Of a DNA stretch of 64,000 nt, positions 18,680 to 27,713 are shown in pieces; positions within the stretch are counted from its first letter, which is position 1; every line of letters begins with the position of its first letter. The notes below the pieces were generated by a model. The model was not told the DNA's origin. It did no database searches and was given only the letters and a program-made list of their open reading frames with translations. The translations under genes and the position numbers were made by a program. Origin of the DNA: Bacteroidales bacterium (GTDB lineage: Bacteria; Bacteroidota; Bacteroidia; Bacteroidales; UBA932); NCBI GenBank assembly GCA_017473705.1, contig JAFUJQ010000010.1:48978-112977 (forward strand), in the 5' to 3' direction.

Positions 18680-19147
18680 ATGAAAGTAGCTGTAATCATG
18701 GGCTCGACCAGCGACCTTGACATCATGTCGCAGGCAATCACAGTCCTCGAAGACCTCGGAGTTGAGGTGGTCAAGAAAGTAATCAGCGCACACAGGACAC
18801 CTGATCTCATGTGCGAGTTTGCAAAATCGGCGAAGGCGAACGGCATCGGAGCCATCATCGCCGGAGCGGGCGGAGCCGCTCACGTGGCAGGCGTAGTTGC
18901 AGGTATGACCACAGTGCCGGTGATCGGAGTTCCTATCCAGACCAAGGCTCTCGGAGGAATGGATTCTCTTCTTTCCATCGTGCAGATGCCAGCAGGCATC
19001 CCAGTAGCCACAATGGCCATCAACGGAGCCAAGAACGCAGGCCTTTTCGCAGCGCAGATCCTTGCATTGACAGATGCAGAGCTCTCTGCAAGACTTGACG
19101 AGTTCAGAAGACAGCAGACACAGAAAGTTCTAGACGCAACAATCTAA
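18680..19147 (+). CDS. purE: 5-(carboxyamino)imidazole ribonucleotide mutase
   Basis: This 155-residue cytosolic enzyme converts N5-CAIR to CAIR in purine synthesis. Motifs are VIMGSTSDLD at the N terminus, SAHRTPD near residue 40, GAGGAAHVAGVVA near residue 70 and the substrate loop GGMDSLLSIVQMP. The ATG at 18680 is preferred to a TTG at 18671 because family members begin MKVAVIMGS. No purK is in the window. PurL follows after 3 bases. Confidence 0.96.
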   Translation: MKVAVIMGSTSDLDIMSQAITVLEDLGVEVVKKVISAHRTPDLMCEFAKSAKANGIGAIIAGAGGAAHVAGVVAGMTTVPVIGVPIQTKALGGMDSLLSIVQMPAGIPVATMAINGAKNAGLFAAQILALTDAELSARLDEFRRQQTQKVLDATI

Positions 19148-19150
19148 CAT

Positions 19151-22100
19151 ATGAGCAACTATCGCATTTTCGTAGAAAAGTACCCTGAATTTCAGGTGGA
19201 GGCACGCAGCCTTCTGAGCGAGCTGAACGAGAATCTTCAGCTCAGCCTCGGATCGCTGCGTCTGCTTAATGTGTACGACCTCTTCGGCTTCTCGGAGAAC
19301 CTGCTTGAGAAGAGCCGCTACAGCGTGTTCGGAGAGATCGTTACAGACAGCGTGACTGATGAGTGTGACCTCTCAGGAGCTAAATACATCGCCGTGGAGT
19401 ACCTTCCAGGCCAGTTTGACCAGCGCGCGGCATCGGCTGTAGACTGCGTGCGCCTCATCGATCCTTCGGCAAAGGTGAGCATCAAGAGCTCTAAGCTCAT
19501 AATCCTCCCTGCCGACACGACTGAAGAGGTGATAGCCAGAATCAAGAAATATTACATCAATGCAGTGGAGTCACGCGAGAAGGACCTCGCGAAGCTTACT
19601 GCCCTGGAGCAGCCTGAAGTAGCACCTGTACCTGTACTTGAGGGACTTACAGCCCTGACAGAGGAAGATCTTGCTCCATACTGCAAGAAGATGGGTCTTG
19701 CCATGAATGCTGATGACCTTCGCGAGGTCGTGAAGTACTTCAAGGCTGAAGGCCGCGATCCATATGAGACAGAGCTCCGCATCCTTGATACATACTGGAG
19801 CGACCACTGCCGCCACACAACATTCACTACAGAACTTGAGGATATCAATGTAGAAGAGTCATTCCTCAAGGACGAGATCGACGGCACTCTCAATCTCTAC
19901 ATGAAGATCCGCAAGGAACTCGGTCGTGAGCACAAGGGCCTGAACCTCATGGATATGGCAACCGTAGGAGCCCGTTACCTCAAGGCAAAGGGCCTTCTGG
20001 ACGACATGGAGGTCAGCGAGGAAAACAATGCCTGCAGCATATATGTAGATGTAGACATCGTTGACGACGAAGGAGAGATGACCACTGAGAAGTGGCTCCT
20101 TCAGTTCAAGAACGAGACACATAACCATCCGACAGAAATCGAGCCGTTCGGCGGAGCGGCGACCTGCCTTGGCGGCGCCATCCGCGACCCGCTCTCAGGC
20201 CGTGCATACGTATATCAGGCGATGCGCGTGACAGGAGCAGGCGATATCTATCTCCCTGTGTCTGAGACAATGGCAGGTAAACTGCCTCAGAGCATCATCA
20301 GCCGCAAGGCTGCTCATGGTTATTCAAGCTATGGCAACCAGATAGGTCTTGCAACAACACACGTTCGTGAGATCTATCACGAGGGATATGTGGCAAAACG
20401 CCTCGAAGTTGGTGCTGTCGTAGGAGCCGTCAAGGCTGACAGCGTGCGCCGCGAGAGCCCGGCTCCGGGCGATGTGGTCCTCCTTCTCGGAGGCCGCACA
20501 GGCCGTGACGGAGTCGGTGGAGCGACAGGTTCGTCAAAGGAACACACCGAGGAGTCTCTCGAGACTTGCGGAAGTGAGGTGCAGAAGGGAAACGCCCCAG
20601 AGGAGAGAAAGCTCCAGAGGCTTTTCCGCCGTCCTGAGGTGACAAAACTCATCAAGAAGTCGAACGACTTCGGAGCCGGCGGAGTCAGTGTTGCGATCGG
20701 CGAGCTGACCGACGGTCTTGACATCTACCTTGACAGAGTGCCTGTGAAATATAACGGACTCAACTCTACAGAACTGGCTATCAGCGAGTCTCAGGAGCGT
20801 ATGTCTGTCGTTATCGAGGCAAAGGACAAGGAGACCATGATGGCATATTGCGCAAGCGAGAATGTAGAGGTGACTCATGTTGCGGATGTCACTGATAGAG
20901 GCCGCATGCGCATGTTCCAGGGCGACAGGATTGTGGTGGACCTTTCAAGGGAGTTCATTGATAGTGCCGGAGCAAAGCATTATGCAAAGGCGACAGTGGG
21001 TGCTGTGGAACAGAAGAATCCGTTCGAGCGTGAGGTTCCTGGTGACAACCTTCGCGACAAGGTGTTCCACAATCTTCAGGATCCTAATGTGACTTCGCAG
21101 AAGGGCCTCATCGAGATGTTCGACTCGACAATCGGCCGTTCTACAGTCCTCATGCCGTTTGGAGGTATGCTTCAGACGACGGAGACTCAGGTTTCAGTGC
21201 AGAAGCTTCCGACTGACGGATATACAGACACAGCGTCTATCATGGCGTTTGGATATAATCCGTTCATAGCAAGCTGGAGCCCATACCACGGAGCTGCATA
21301 TGCAGTGGTCGAGGCTTGTGCAAAGGTCGTTGCGGCAGGTGCTTCATATGAGAAGATGCGTTTCTCTTACCAGGAATATTTTGAGCGCATGACTGACCGC
21401 AAGTCGTGGGGTAAACCGCTTTCAGCGCTCCTCGGAGCACTGAAGATGCAGGTGGAGTTCGGTCTTCCGTCAATCGGAGGAAAAGACTCTATGAGCGGAA
21501 CATTCGAGAATATCAATGTGCCTCCTATGCTCATGGCCTTCGGTATCACTACGGTCGATGCAGGCCAGGTGATTTCTCCTGAACTCAAGTATGAAGGCAA
21601 CAAGCTCTATCTCATCAAGCATACTCCGCTCGCGAACCATATGCCTGACGTAGAACAGCTCAAGGCCAACTGGAACTACATCCACGAGCAGATCCAGGCA
21701 GAGAACATCGTTTCCGGATATGCTCTCGGATTCGGAGGTCTGGCTGAGGCGATATGCAAGATGTCCTTCGGTAACGGCCTTGATGCGAAGGTCAACTATG
21801 ACGAGAAGGAACTCTTCAACTATGGCTACGGATCCATCCTCGTTGAGGCCGAGGAGGAACTTGACTGGCCGAACGCTATCCTCATTGGAGAGGTTACTGA
21901 CGGCGAGGATAGCGAACTCACTATCAATGGCAAGAAGTTCGACATCTTTGAGCTCATGGCTGTGAACGGAGCGAAGTTCGCAGAGGTCTATCCTGACACT
22001 GCAGAAGCATATCACAAGAAGCTTGTTCCTGCAGGAATGCAGGGCGTGAAGCCTCTCAAGGTCAAGAGGTCTGAGATGAAATATAAGGGCGAGCCTGTAG

Positions 22101-22909
22101 AGAAGCCGATAGCATATCTGCCTGTATTCCCAGGTACAAACTGTGACTATGACTCGGCAAAGGCATGGCGCAATGCCGGAGCGGAAGTACGCATGAGCGT
22201 GTTCTGCAACCTGACTGAAGACGATATCTTCAGGTCTATAGCTGAAATGAAAAAGAATATCGACGAATGTCATATCCTCATGCTCTGTGGCGGATTCTCT
22301 GCAGGAGACGAGCCGGACGGAAGCGGTAAGTTCATTGCCAATGTGCTCAACAATAAGGATATAGCAGAGGCTATCCACGCTCTCATAGATCGTGGAGGTC
22401 TCATCCTCGGCATCTGCAACGGATTCCAGGCACTCGTGAAGTCGGGACTTCTCCCTTATGGTCGTCTCGGCCAGGTGACAAAGGGCAGTCCTACGCTCTT
22501 CCGCAATGACATCAACCGTCACATCTCGCAGATGGTGACGACTCGTGTTGCGACAACCAATTCTCCATGGCTCAAGGACTTCGCCATCGGTGACCTCCAT
22601 ACTATCGCAGTGAGTCACGGCGAGGGTAAATTCGTTGTGAATGAGGAGCTTGCGAAGGAACTGTTCGCTAACGGACAGGTGGCTTTCCAGTATGTGGATC
22701 CTCTCGAGGAGGAGCCTACTATGGAGTCTCCATATAATCCGAACGGATCATATTATGCGATTGAGGGTATCATCAGCCGCAACGGACAGATCCTTGGAAA
22801 GATGGGACATACCGAGCGTTTCGAGGAGAATCTCTTCAAGAATATTGACGACGATACTCGCGAGCAGCCATTGTTCCATAATGCAGTAGAATACTTTAGA
22901 GGTGAATAG
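19151..22909 (+). CDS. purL: Phosphoribosylformylglycinamidine synthase, large single-chain form
   Basis: This 1252-residue enzyme makes FGAM from FGAR, ATP and glutamine. It is the long form in which the synthetase and glutaminase are joined. The N-terminal PurS-like and linker regions (DTYWSDHCRHTTF near 215) precede two AIRS-like halves (FKNETHNHPTEIEPFGGAAT near 320; GKDSMSGTF). The C-terminal class I glutaminase has FPGTNCDYD, nucleophile Cys1089 in GICNGFQAL, and the HGEGKF histidine. Length is normal for this form. PurF begins 1 base after its stop. Confidence 0.98.
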   Translation: MSNYRIFVEKYPEFQVEARSLLSELNENLQLSLGSLRLLNVYDLFGFSENLLEKSRYSVFGEIVTDSVTDECDLSGAKYIAVEYLPGQFDQRAASAVDCVRLIDPSAKVSIKSSKLIILPADTTEEVIARIKKYYINAVESREKDLAKLTALEQPEVAPVPVLEGLTALTEEDLAPYCKKMGLAMNADDLREVVKYFKAEGRDPYETELRILDTYWSDHCRHTTFTTELEDINVEESFLKDEIDGTLNLYMKIRKELGREHKGLNLMDMATVGARYLKAKGLLDDMEVSEENNACSIYVDVDIVDDEGEMTTEKWLLQFKNETHNHPTEIEPFGGAATCLGGAIRDPLSGRAYVYQAMRVTGAGDIYLPVSETMAGKLPQSIISRKAAHGYSSYGNQIGLATTHVREIYHEGYVAKRLEVGAVVGAVKADSVRRESPAPGDVVLLLGGRTGRDGVGGATGSSKEHTEESLETCGSEVQKGNAPEERKLQRLFRRPEVTKLIKKSNDFGAGGVSVAIGELTDGLDIYLDRVPVKYNGLNSTELAISESQERMSVVIEAKDKETMMAYCASENVEVTHVADVTDRGRMRMFQGDRIVVDLSREFIDSAGAKHYAKATVGAVEQKNPFEREVPGDNLRDKVFHNLQDPNVTSQKGLIEMFDSTIGRSTVLMPFGGMLQTTETQVSVQKLPTDGYTDTASIMAFGYNPFIASWSPYHGAAYAVVEACAKVVAAGASYEKMRFSYQEYFERMTDRKSWGKPLSALLGALKMQVEFGLPSIGGKDSMSGTFENINVPPMLMAFGITTVDAGQVISPELKYEGNKLYLIKHTPLANHMPDVEQLKANWNYIHEQIQAENIVSGYALGFGGLAEAICKMSFGNGLDAKVNYDEKELFNYGYGSILVEAEEELDWPNAILIGEVTDGEDSELTINGKKFDIFELMAVNGAKFAEVYPDTAEAYHKKLVPAGMQGVKPLKVKRSEMKYKGEPVEKPIAYLPVFPGTNCDYDSAKAWRNAGAEVRMSVFCNLTEDDIFRSIAEMKKNIDECHILMLCGGFSAGDEPDGSGKFIANVLNNKDIAEAIHALIDRGGLILGICNGFQALVKSGLLPYGRLGQVTKGSPTLFRNDINRHISQMVTTRVATTNSPWLKDFAIGDLHTIAVSHGEGKFVVNEELAKELFANGQVAFQYVDPLEEEPTMESPYNPNGSYYAIEGIISRNGQILGKMGHTERFEENLFKNIDDDTREQPLFHNAVEYFRGE

Positions 22910-22910
22910 T

Positions 22911-24308
22911 ATGTGTAAGTGTAACAAATTCAGGGATGACAAGCTGCATCATGAGTGTGGTGTGCTTGGCATATATGGTGTTGAGGATGCAGCAGGCCTG
23001 GCTTATTATGGCCTGCACGCCCTTCAGCACAGAGGACAGCAGGGCTGCGGCATTGTGTCTGTGGCCTCTGACGGACAGTTCCATAGGGTAAAGGGAGACG
23101 GTCTGGTGTCTGAGGTGTTCAACGAGCAGAAGCTGGCAAAGCTGCCTGGCAAGATGGCCATAGGTCATGTTCGCTACAGCAATGCCGGATGCAAAGGTAC
23201 GGAGAACATCCAGCCTTTCCTCTTCCATCATAATTCAGGTGACTTTGCGATGGCCAACAACGGTCAGATCGTGAACTATAATCAGCTCCGCCAGGATCTT
23301 GAAGACAGGGGAAGTCTCTTCCAGTCATCTTCGGATGCTGAGGTGCTCGCCCACCTGATCAAGAAGCAGGGAACAGACAAGCATCTTCCTCGTATTCATT
23401 CGCTCAAGAACGCCCTCAACATGCTTGACGGCGCATTCTCCTTCCTGGTGATGACAGGACGACGCATTTATGCGTGCCGCGACAAGTACGGATTCCATCC
23501 CCTTGCAATCGGCAAGCTTGGTGACGGATATGTTGTTGCCAGCGAGACCTGTGCGTTCGATGTGCTTGGAGCTGAGTATATACGCGATGTGGAACCTGGC
23601 GAGATCGTGACTCTCGATCACCACGGTATCCGCAGCCAGTTCTATTCAGAGCCTAAGCGTCATGCGTTGTGTGCGATGGAGTATGTATACTTTGCGCGTC
23701 CTGACAGCGATATCGAAGGATGTAATGTGCATAACTATAGAAAAGAGTCAGGAAGAATTCTTTTCCAGGAGGCGCCAGCCGATGCTGACATCGTCATCGG
23801 AGTGCCTGACTCGAGCCTCAGCGCCGCTCAGGGCTATGCAGAGGCCAGCGGCCTTCCATATGAGATGGGACTCATCAAGAGCAAGTATGTAGGCCGTACG
23901 TTCATCCTCCCTACCCAGTCCATGCGTGAGAAGGGCGTCAAGATGAAGCTGTCGCCTGTGAAGACCATCGTCAAGGGCAAGAGGGTAGTGCTGGTGGACG
24001 ATTCGATCGTTCGTGGAACTACGTCTCTGAAGATCGTCAAGATGCTTCGCGAGGCAGGTGCGGCAGAGGTGCATGTGCGCATAGCAAGCGCGCCGCTCAA
24101 ATATACATGCTACTATGGCGTGGATGTGCATACACCTCAGGAACTCATAAGCAACAGCAACAGTGTGGAGCAGGTCTGCAAGCTCATAGACGCAGACTCG
24201 CTAGCATTCCTTTCGCACAAGGGAATGCTTGCGGCGGGCCGTCGCGACGACCTGTGCCTGGCATGCTTCAACCATGAGTATCCTACAGATCTGTATATAG
24301 AGGATTAA
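22911..24308 (+). CDS. purF: Amidophosphoribosyltransferase
   Basis: This 465-residue enzyme catalyses the first committed step of purine synthesis, making phosphoribosylamine from PRPP and glutamine. The glutaminase nucleophile is Cys16 in HECGVLGIYG, exposed after removal of a short propeptide. Other motifs are LQHRGQQGCGI, RYSNAG and the PRPP loop VLVDDSIVRGTT. The ATG at 22911, 1 base after purL, is preferred to a GTG at 22902 inside purL. The C-terminal Cys-rich stretch DDLCLACFNHEYPT is typical of the family. Confidence 0.97.
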   Translation: MCKCNKFRDDKLHHECGVLGIYGVEDAAGLAYYGLHALQHRGQQGCGIVSVASDGQFHRVKGDGLVSEVFNEQKLAKLPGKMAIGHVRYSNAGCKGTENIQPFLFHHNSGDFAMANNGQIVNYNQLRQDLEDRGSLFQSSSDAEVLAHLIKKQGTDKHLPRIHSLKNALNMLDGAFSFLVMTGRRIYACRDKYGFHPLAIGKLGDGYVVASETCAFDVLGAEYIRDVEPGEIVTLDHHGIRSQFYSEPKRHALCAMEYVYFARPDSDIEGCNVHNYRKESGRILFQEAPADADIVIGVPDSSLSAAQGYAEASGLPYEMGLIKSKYVGRTFILPTQSMREKGVKMKLSPVKTIVKGKRVVLVDDSIVRGTTSLKIVKMLREAGAAEVHVRIASAPLKYTCYYGVDVHTPQELISNSNSVEQVCKLIDADSLAFLSHKGMLAAGRRDDLCLACFNHEYPTDLYIED

Positions 24309-24320
24309 TCTTATTCAGAG

Positions 24321-25112
24321 ATGGGAGTAGTAAGGGGCGCTCTGCTGTTTCTGCTGACTTGGACGTTGTCCAGCTGTTGCCCAGAGGAGAAATCTTCGCT
24401 GACGCTGGTCCAGTACAATGTCGGTGTGTTCGACAAACATGACAGCAGTGGCACTGAAGTCATTGCCCGTGCAGTCAAGGAGATGGGTGCCGATGCAGTC
24501 ACTTTGAACGAGCTTGACAGCTGTGCTGTACGCACGGGAGGTGAGTATCAGCTTGAGGCGTTCGCCCGTAGCATGGGAGGATGGAATCATCACTTCGCAC
24601 CGGCGATGCCTTTTCAAGGCGGAGCATATGGTGTGGGCATCGCATCCGATCCTTCGCTGAAGATTGTCCGTACTGACAAGGTCGCGCTCCCTCGCATGAA
24701 TGGTTACGAGCCTCGCGCAATGTCGGTGGTTGAGTATGAGAACTTCATACTTGCATCTGCTCATCTGGACTTGACTCTGGAGCCTCAGCTGGCTCAGGTC
24801 AAGGTCATCAACCATTATATGGACAGCATATACAGGGATGCCGACAAGCCGATATTCATCGGAGGTGATTTCAATTGTGAGCCGGGCAGCGAACCGATTG
24901 TCATGATGGAGAAGACCTGGACTCTCCTGTCACCGGTTGCATATACCTATCCTTCTGACGAGCCTCGTAAATGCATAGACTACATTTTCGCAAGGCCGCA
25001 GGGCCGGAAAATCACCGTGCGGAGGGCAGAGGTGCCGTCAGGTCTCGAGTCTGTAGGTCTGGATATTGCTTCAGACCATCTGCCGGTGACTGTAACCTTG
25101 GAGATTGAATGA
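24321..25112 (+). CDS. Endonuclease/exonuclease/phosphatase (EEP) family lipoprotein
   Basis: This 263-residue protein has a hydrophobic N terminus ending in SSCC, a likely lipobox, and an EEP (DNase I-like) domain. Catalytic landmarks are present: QYNVG, NELD, SAHLDL, GGDFNCEPG, DYIF and SDHLPV. Such enzymes hydrolyse phosphodiester or phosphomonoester bonds in nucleic acids, lipids or sugars; the substrate here is unknown. It lies 12 bases after purF and 3 bases before the transporter gene, in an insertion between purF and purM. It is a relative of the two EEP proteins in locus 1. Confidence 0.82.
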   Translation: MGVVRGALLFLLTWTLSSCCPEEKSSLTLVQYNVGVFDKHDSSGTEVIARAVKEMGADAVTLNELDSCAVRTGGEYQLEAFARSMGGWNHHFAPAMPFQGGAYGVGIASDPSLKIVRTDKVALPRMNGYEPRAMSVVEYENFILASAHLDLTLEPQLAQVKVINHYMDSIYRDADKPIFIGGDFNCEPGSEPIVMMEKTWTLLSPVAYTYPSDEPRKCIDYIFARPQGRKITVRRAEVPSGLESVGLDIASDHLPVTVTLEIE

Positions 25113-25115
25113 TCA

Positions 25116-26129
25116 GTGGGTGTAAAGAAGGTAATAAAGGACTGGATACTTCCGATTGCAATGGTGACCGGTGCTTCGTTGTACCTTTTATACTACATGA
25201 TGCCTGAACCGGTGCATCGTGCCGGCCCTTTCCTGAGCAGGATGGTGGGCATCGTCCAGCCTTTGCTGATTTTCGCGATGCTTTTCCTGACCTTCTGCAG
25301 AATAGAACCGAAGGAACTGAAACCCCATAGATGGCATTGGTGGCTGCTGCTGATCCAGGGCGGACTTTTTACACTTCTTGGCCTGGGCGTTGTCCTGATT
25401 TCCAGACACGTCCCTGGCGGAGCGCAGGATGCAAGAGTGCTTATGGAAAGCGCCATGCTGTGCCTCATATGCCCGACTGCCACGGCTGCTGCGGTCGTTA
25501 CCCGCAAGCTGGGAGGGGATGTGCCAGGCATCACGACATACATAGTCCTGATAAACATCCTTGCAGCCGTGCTGGTGCCATTGATTGTTCCTCTTATCCA
25601 GCCAATGGCCGGAATGACCTTCTGGGAGGCATTCAGCCTGATACTTGCCAAGGTTCTGCCACTGCTCATGCTGCCATGCTTCTGCGCATGGCTGGTGCGA
25701 TATCTCATGCCGAATCTGCACAGGAAACTGCTCCAGTGGGAGGACCTTCCGTTTGATATCTGGGTGGTTGCCCTCGTGCTGGCTATATCGGTGACTACTA
25801 AGGCGATAGTCCGAAGCGAAATGAGTTGGTCCTTGATAGGTCTGATGTCGTTTGTCTCGCTCGTTTGCTGCGCCTTCCAGTTCGCGGCCGGACGCTATGT
25901 AGGAGGAAAGTACAGACCAAGGAGACAGAACGTAAGTCCGGAGGTCGAACAGCGAGGCAGGGAGGTGCGCAAGGTGACGGCCGGCCAGTCCCTCGGTCAG
26001 AAGAATACGGTCTTCGCCATTTGGCTGGGCTATACCTTCATGACCCCGGAGACAGCCATTGTCGGAGGATTATACAGCATCTGGCACAACGTATACAATT
26101 CTTGGCAGTTATATAGTTCCTATGTTTGA
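25116..26129 (+). CDS. Bile acid:sodium symporter (BASS)-like transporter
   Basis: This 337-residue membrane protein has about nine or ten helices, with the pseudo-repeat and the polar stretch CLICPTATAAAVVTRKLGGD expected of the BASS superfamily. The C-terminal conserved segment GYTFMTPETAIVGGLYSIWH is present. The substrate is unknown; relatives carry bile acids, organic acids or pantoate. The start is GTG at 25116 because no in-frame ATG fits. Its stop codon abuts the predicted left end of the IS110-family element. Confidence 0.75.
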   Translation: MGVKKVIKDWILPIAMVTGASLYLLYYMMPEPVHRAGPFLSRMVGIVQPLLIFAMLFLTFCRIEPKELKPHRWHWWLLLIQGGLFTLLGLGVVLISRHVPGGAQDARVLMESAMLCLICPTATAAAVVTRKLGGDVPGITTYIVLINILAAVLVPLIVPLIQPMAGMTFWEAFSLILAKVLPLLMLPCFCAWLVRYLMPNLHRKLLQWEDLPFDIWVVALVLAISVTTKAIVRSEMSWSLIGLMSFVSLVCCAFQFAAGRYVGGKYRPRRQNVSPEVEQRGREVRKVTAGQSLGQKNTVFAIWLGYTFMTPETAIVGGLYSIWHNVYNSWQLYSSYV

Positions 26130-26142
26130 AATCCAAATAAAG
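26129..26142 (+). repeat. Candidate left inverted repeat of the IS110-family element
   Basis: AAATCCAAATAAAG, exactly complementary to 27714-27727. It overlaps the last base of the BASS-type stop codon. Confidence 0.45.
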
Positions 26143-26148
26143 TTTGAG

Positions 26149-26232
26149 TGAGCTTTTCAAGCTCATGAGGAGCGCTCAACGGGGCCGTCGGCCCCGGCCG
26201 CTAAGGCTTAACCCCGAGAAGTTTTTCATGAG
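26149..26232 (+). other. Structured 5' noncoding region of the IS110-family element
   Basis: Three nested or adjacent hairpins can form: TGAGCTT/AAGCTCA (26149-26165), GGGGCC/GGCCCC (26181-26195), and an outer CTCATGA (26162-26168) with TCATGAG (26226-26232). IS110-group elements carry their bridge RNA here, so this is the alternative location for such an RNA. No guide match was found. Confidence 0.45.
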
Positions 26233-26253
26233 TTTGTTTCAAGAGAAAGAAAA

Positions 26254-26315
26254 AAGCTATCGTATTTTGGTTACTTTGTAAAAGCAAAAAACCGTAACCA
26301 TTAATACAATAGCTT
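26254..26315 (+). promoter_or_regulatory. Long hairpin ending at the transposase start codon
   Basis: AAGCTATCGTATT and TTGGTTAC (26254-26274) pair with GTAACC and AATACAATAGCTT (26294-26315) to form a stem of about 20 bp with a 19-base loop. The ATG follows directly at 26316, so the ribosome-binding region is inside the stem. In read-through mRNA this would hide the start. Confidence 0.7.
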
Positions 26316-27395
26316 ATGAAGAAAGGACAAAGAAAGCAAATTAGCTTCAAAGGTCAAAGGATTTTTATAGGAATTGACGTTCATTTGAAGAGCTGGAGTG
26401 TAACCATAGCATCTGAGCACGCTGTTCTGAAAAGGTTCACTCAATCCCCAAGTCCGGAAGCGCTATACAGCTTCTTGACAAGAGAGTATCCAGATGCGGA
26501 GTATAAGTCCGTTTATGAAGCAGGATTCTGTGGCTTTTGGATACACGAAAGATTAATGGAACTCGGCATTGACAACATCGTGGTCAATCCAGCCGATGTT
26601 CCGACCACAACAGGTGAGAAGCTTCGCAAGACTGATGCGATAGATAGCGTAAAGCTTGCAAGAACCCTTCGAGCCGGAGAACTTAAAGGGATATACATCC
26701 CTGACAAGGTCTCGCTTGAGATACGTTCATTGATAAGATTGAGAGACTCGATAACAAAGGATCAGACCCGTCAGAAGAACCGCATCAAGTCCCACCTGCG
26801 CTATCTTGGTATAGAGATTCCTCAGGAGTACTGCGAACGCGGCCGCTGCTGGAACAAGAGTTTCGTGGCATGGCTTCGCAGTGTAGAGTCGGCATGTGAG
26901 TATGGCAAGCAGACTCTGGATCAGCTTATATGTCAGTATGAGGATCTTCGCAAGCGTCGCCTGGAGATGATCCGACTACTGCGCAGACTGTCGAGGACTG
27001 AAAGGTTCTCGGAACCGCTGGGATGGCTGATGTCAGTGCCAGGAATCGGTCAACTGACCGGAATGACATTTATGTCTGAGATAGATGACATCTCGCGCTT
27101 TAAGAATGCGGATCAGTTAGCCTCCTATATCGGAATGATACCGATGTGTCATTCAAGCGGTGAACACGACGGAACAGGAGATATAACATTGCGCTGCCAT
27201 TCCAAACTCAGGGCTGTGCTCATAGAAGCTGCCTGGGTGGCAATCAGACAGGATGCTGCTATGACACAAGCCTATATAGAATACTGTCGCAGGATGAAGC
27301 CAAGCAAAGCGATAATCAAGATAGCTAGAAGGCTGGTAAATAGGATCTACTTTGTGATGAAACATAAAAAGAAGTATGTCAACAACGTTGCATAA
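26316..27395 (+). CDS. IS110-family transposase (DEDD / Tnp20 recombinase)
   Basis: This 359-residue recombinase has the two domains of the family. The N-terminal RuvC-like DEDD domain has Asp21 in IGIDVHLKSW, Glu68 in YEAGFCGFW, and Asp107/Asp110 in KTDAIDSVKLAR. The C-terminal Transposase_20 domain has PGIGQLTGMTFMSEI and the catalytic-serine region CHSSGEHDG (Ser280/Ser281). A coiled coil links them. Length is normal and the frame is unbroken, so it may be active. IS110 enzymes insert via a serine intermediate guided by an element-encoded bridge RNA. Confidence 0.95.
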   Translation: MKKGQRKQISFKGQRIFIGIDVHLKSWSVTIASEHAVLKRFTQSPSPEALYSFLTREYPDAEYKSVYEAGFCGFWIHERLMELGIDNIVVNPADVPTTTGEKLRKTDAIDSVKLARTLRAGELKGIYIPDKVSLEIRSLIRLRDSITKDQTRQKNRIKSHLRYLGIEIPQEYCERGRCWNKSFVAWLRSVESACEYGKQTLDQLICQYEDLRKRRLEMIRLLRRLSRTERFSEPLGWLMSVPGIGQLTGMTFMSEIDDISRFKNADQLASYIGMIPMCHSSGEHDGTGDITLRCHSKLRAVLIEAAWVAIRQDAAMTQAYIEYCRRMKPSKAIIKIARRLVNRIYFVMKHKKKYVNNVA

Positions 27396-27400
27396 TAGAT

Positions 27401-27573
27401 TTTTATCCTTTAGAGTAAACAAACTTTCCCGGGAGAGAGTACTTTTTCATGTTTGCGGCTTTGGAGTCCGCTCTAAATAGTTTGTACCTCCCACCTTTGT
27501 AAACTGATACAGGAACCTGCGGCGCTGCAAGACAGATGTCCGCTTTGGAAAGTTTGTTTACCGAAGGATTAAA
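27401..27573 (+). ncRNA. Candidate bridge RNA of the IS110-family element
   Basis: A 173-base segment closed by a long stem: 27405-27429 pairs with 27547-27569, including an unbroken TAAACAAACTTTCC match. Inside are two domains. Domain 1 is GGGAG..GTAC (27430-27441) pairing with GTACCTCCC (27484-27492), holding a GCGG/CCGC hairpin. Domain 2 (about 27500-27546) has CAGG/CCTG and GCGG/CCGC pairs. Two looped domains on one stem is the bridge-RNA plan. Domain 1 carries ATGTTTG (27449-27455), identical to the 7 bases just left of the inferred left end. A MITE-like palindrome is the alternative. Confidence 0.5.
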
Positions 27574-27713
27574 TTCGAGTCTCTGAATTTCGGCCCTCCG
27601 CCAAGGGACGATTAGTGAATATGCACTATTATCAAAAGCATCATATTGTTGCGTTTGATATAAAATATTGAATATTAATAATATATAAGTTAACCAAAAA
27701 TTAATGAATCCAA

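Noticed and set aside
21470-22618. Long antisense open frame of 382 codons opposite purL
   Set aside because: It lies entirely opposite a strongly conserved purL segment, has no recognisable domain, and its length follows from purL codon bias.
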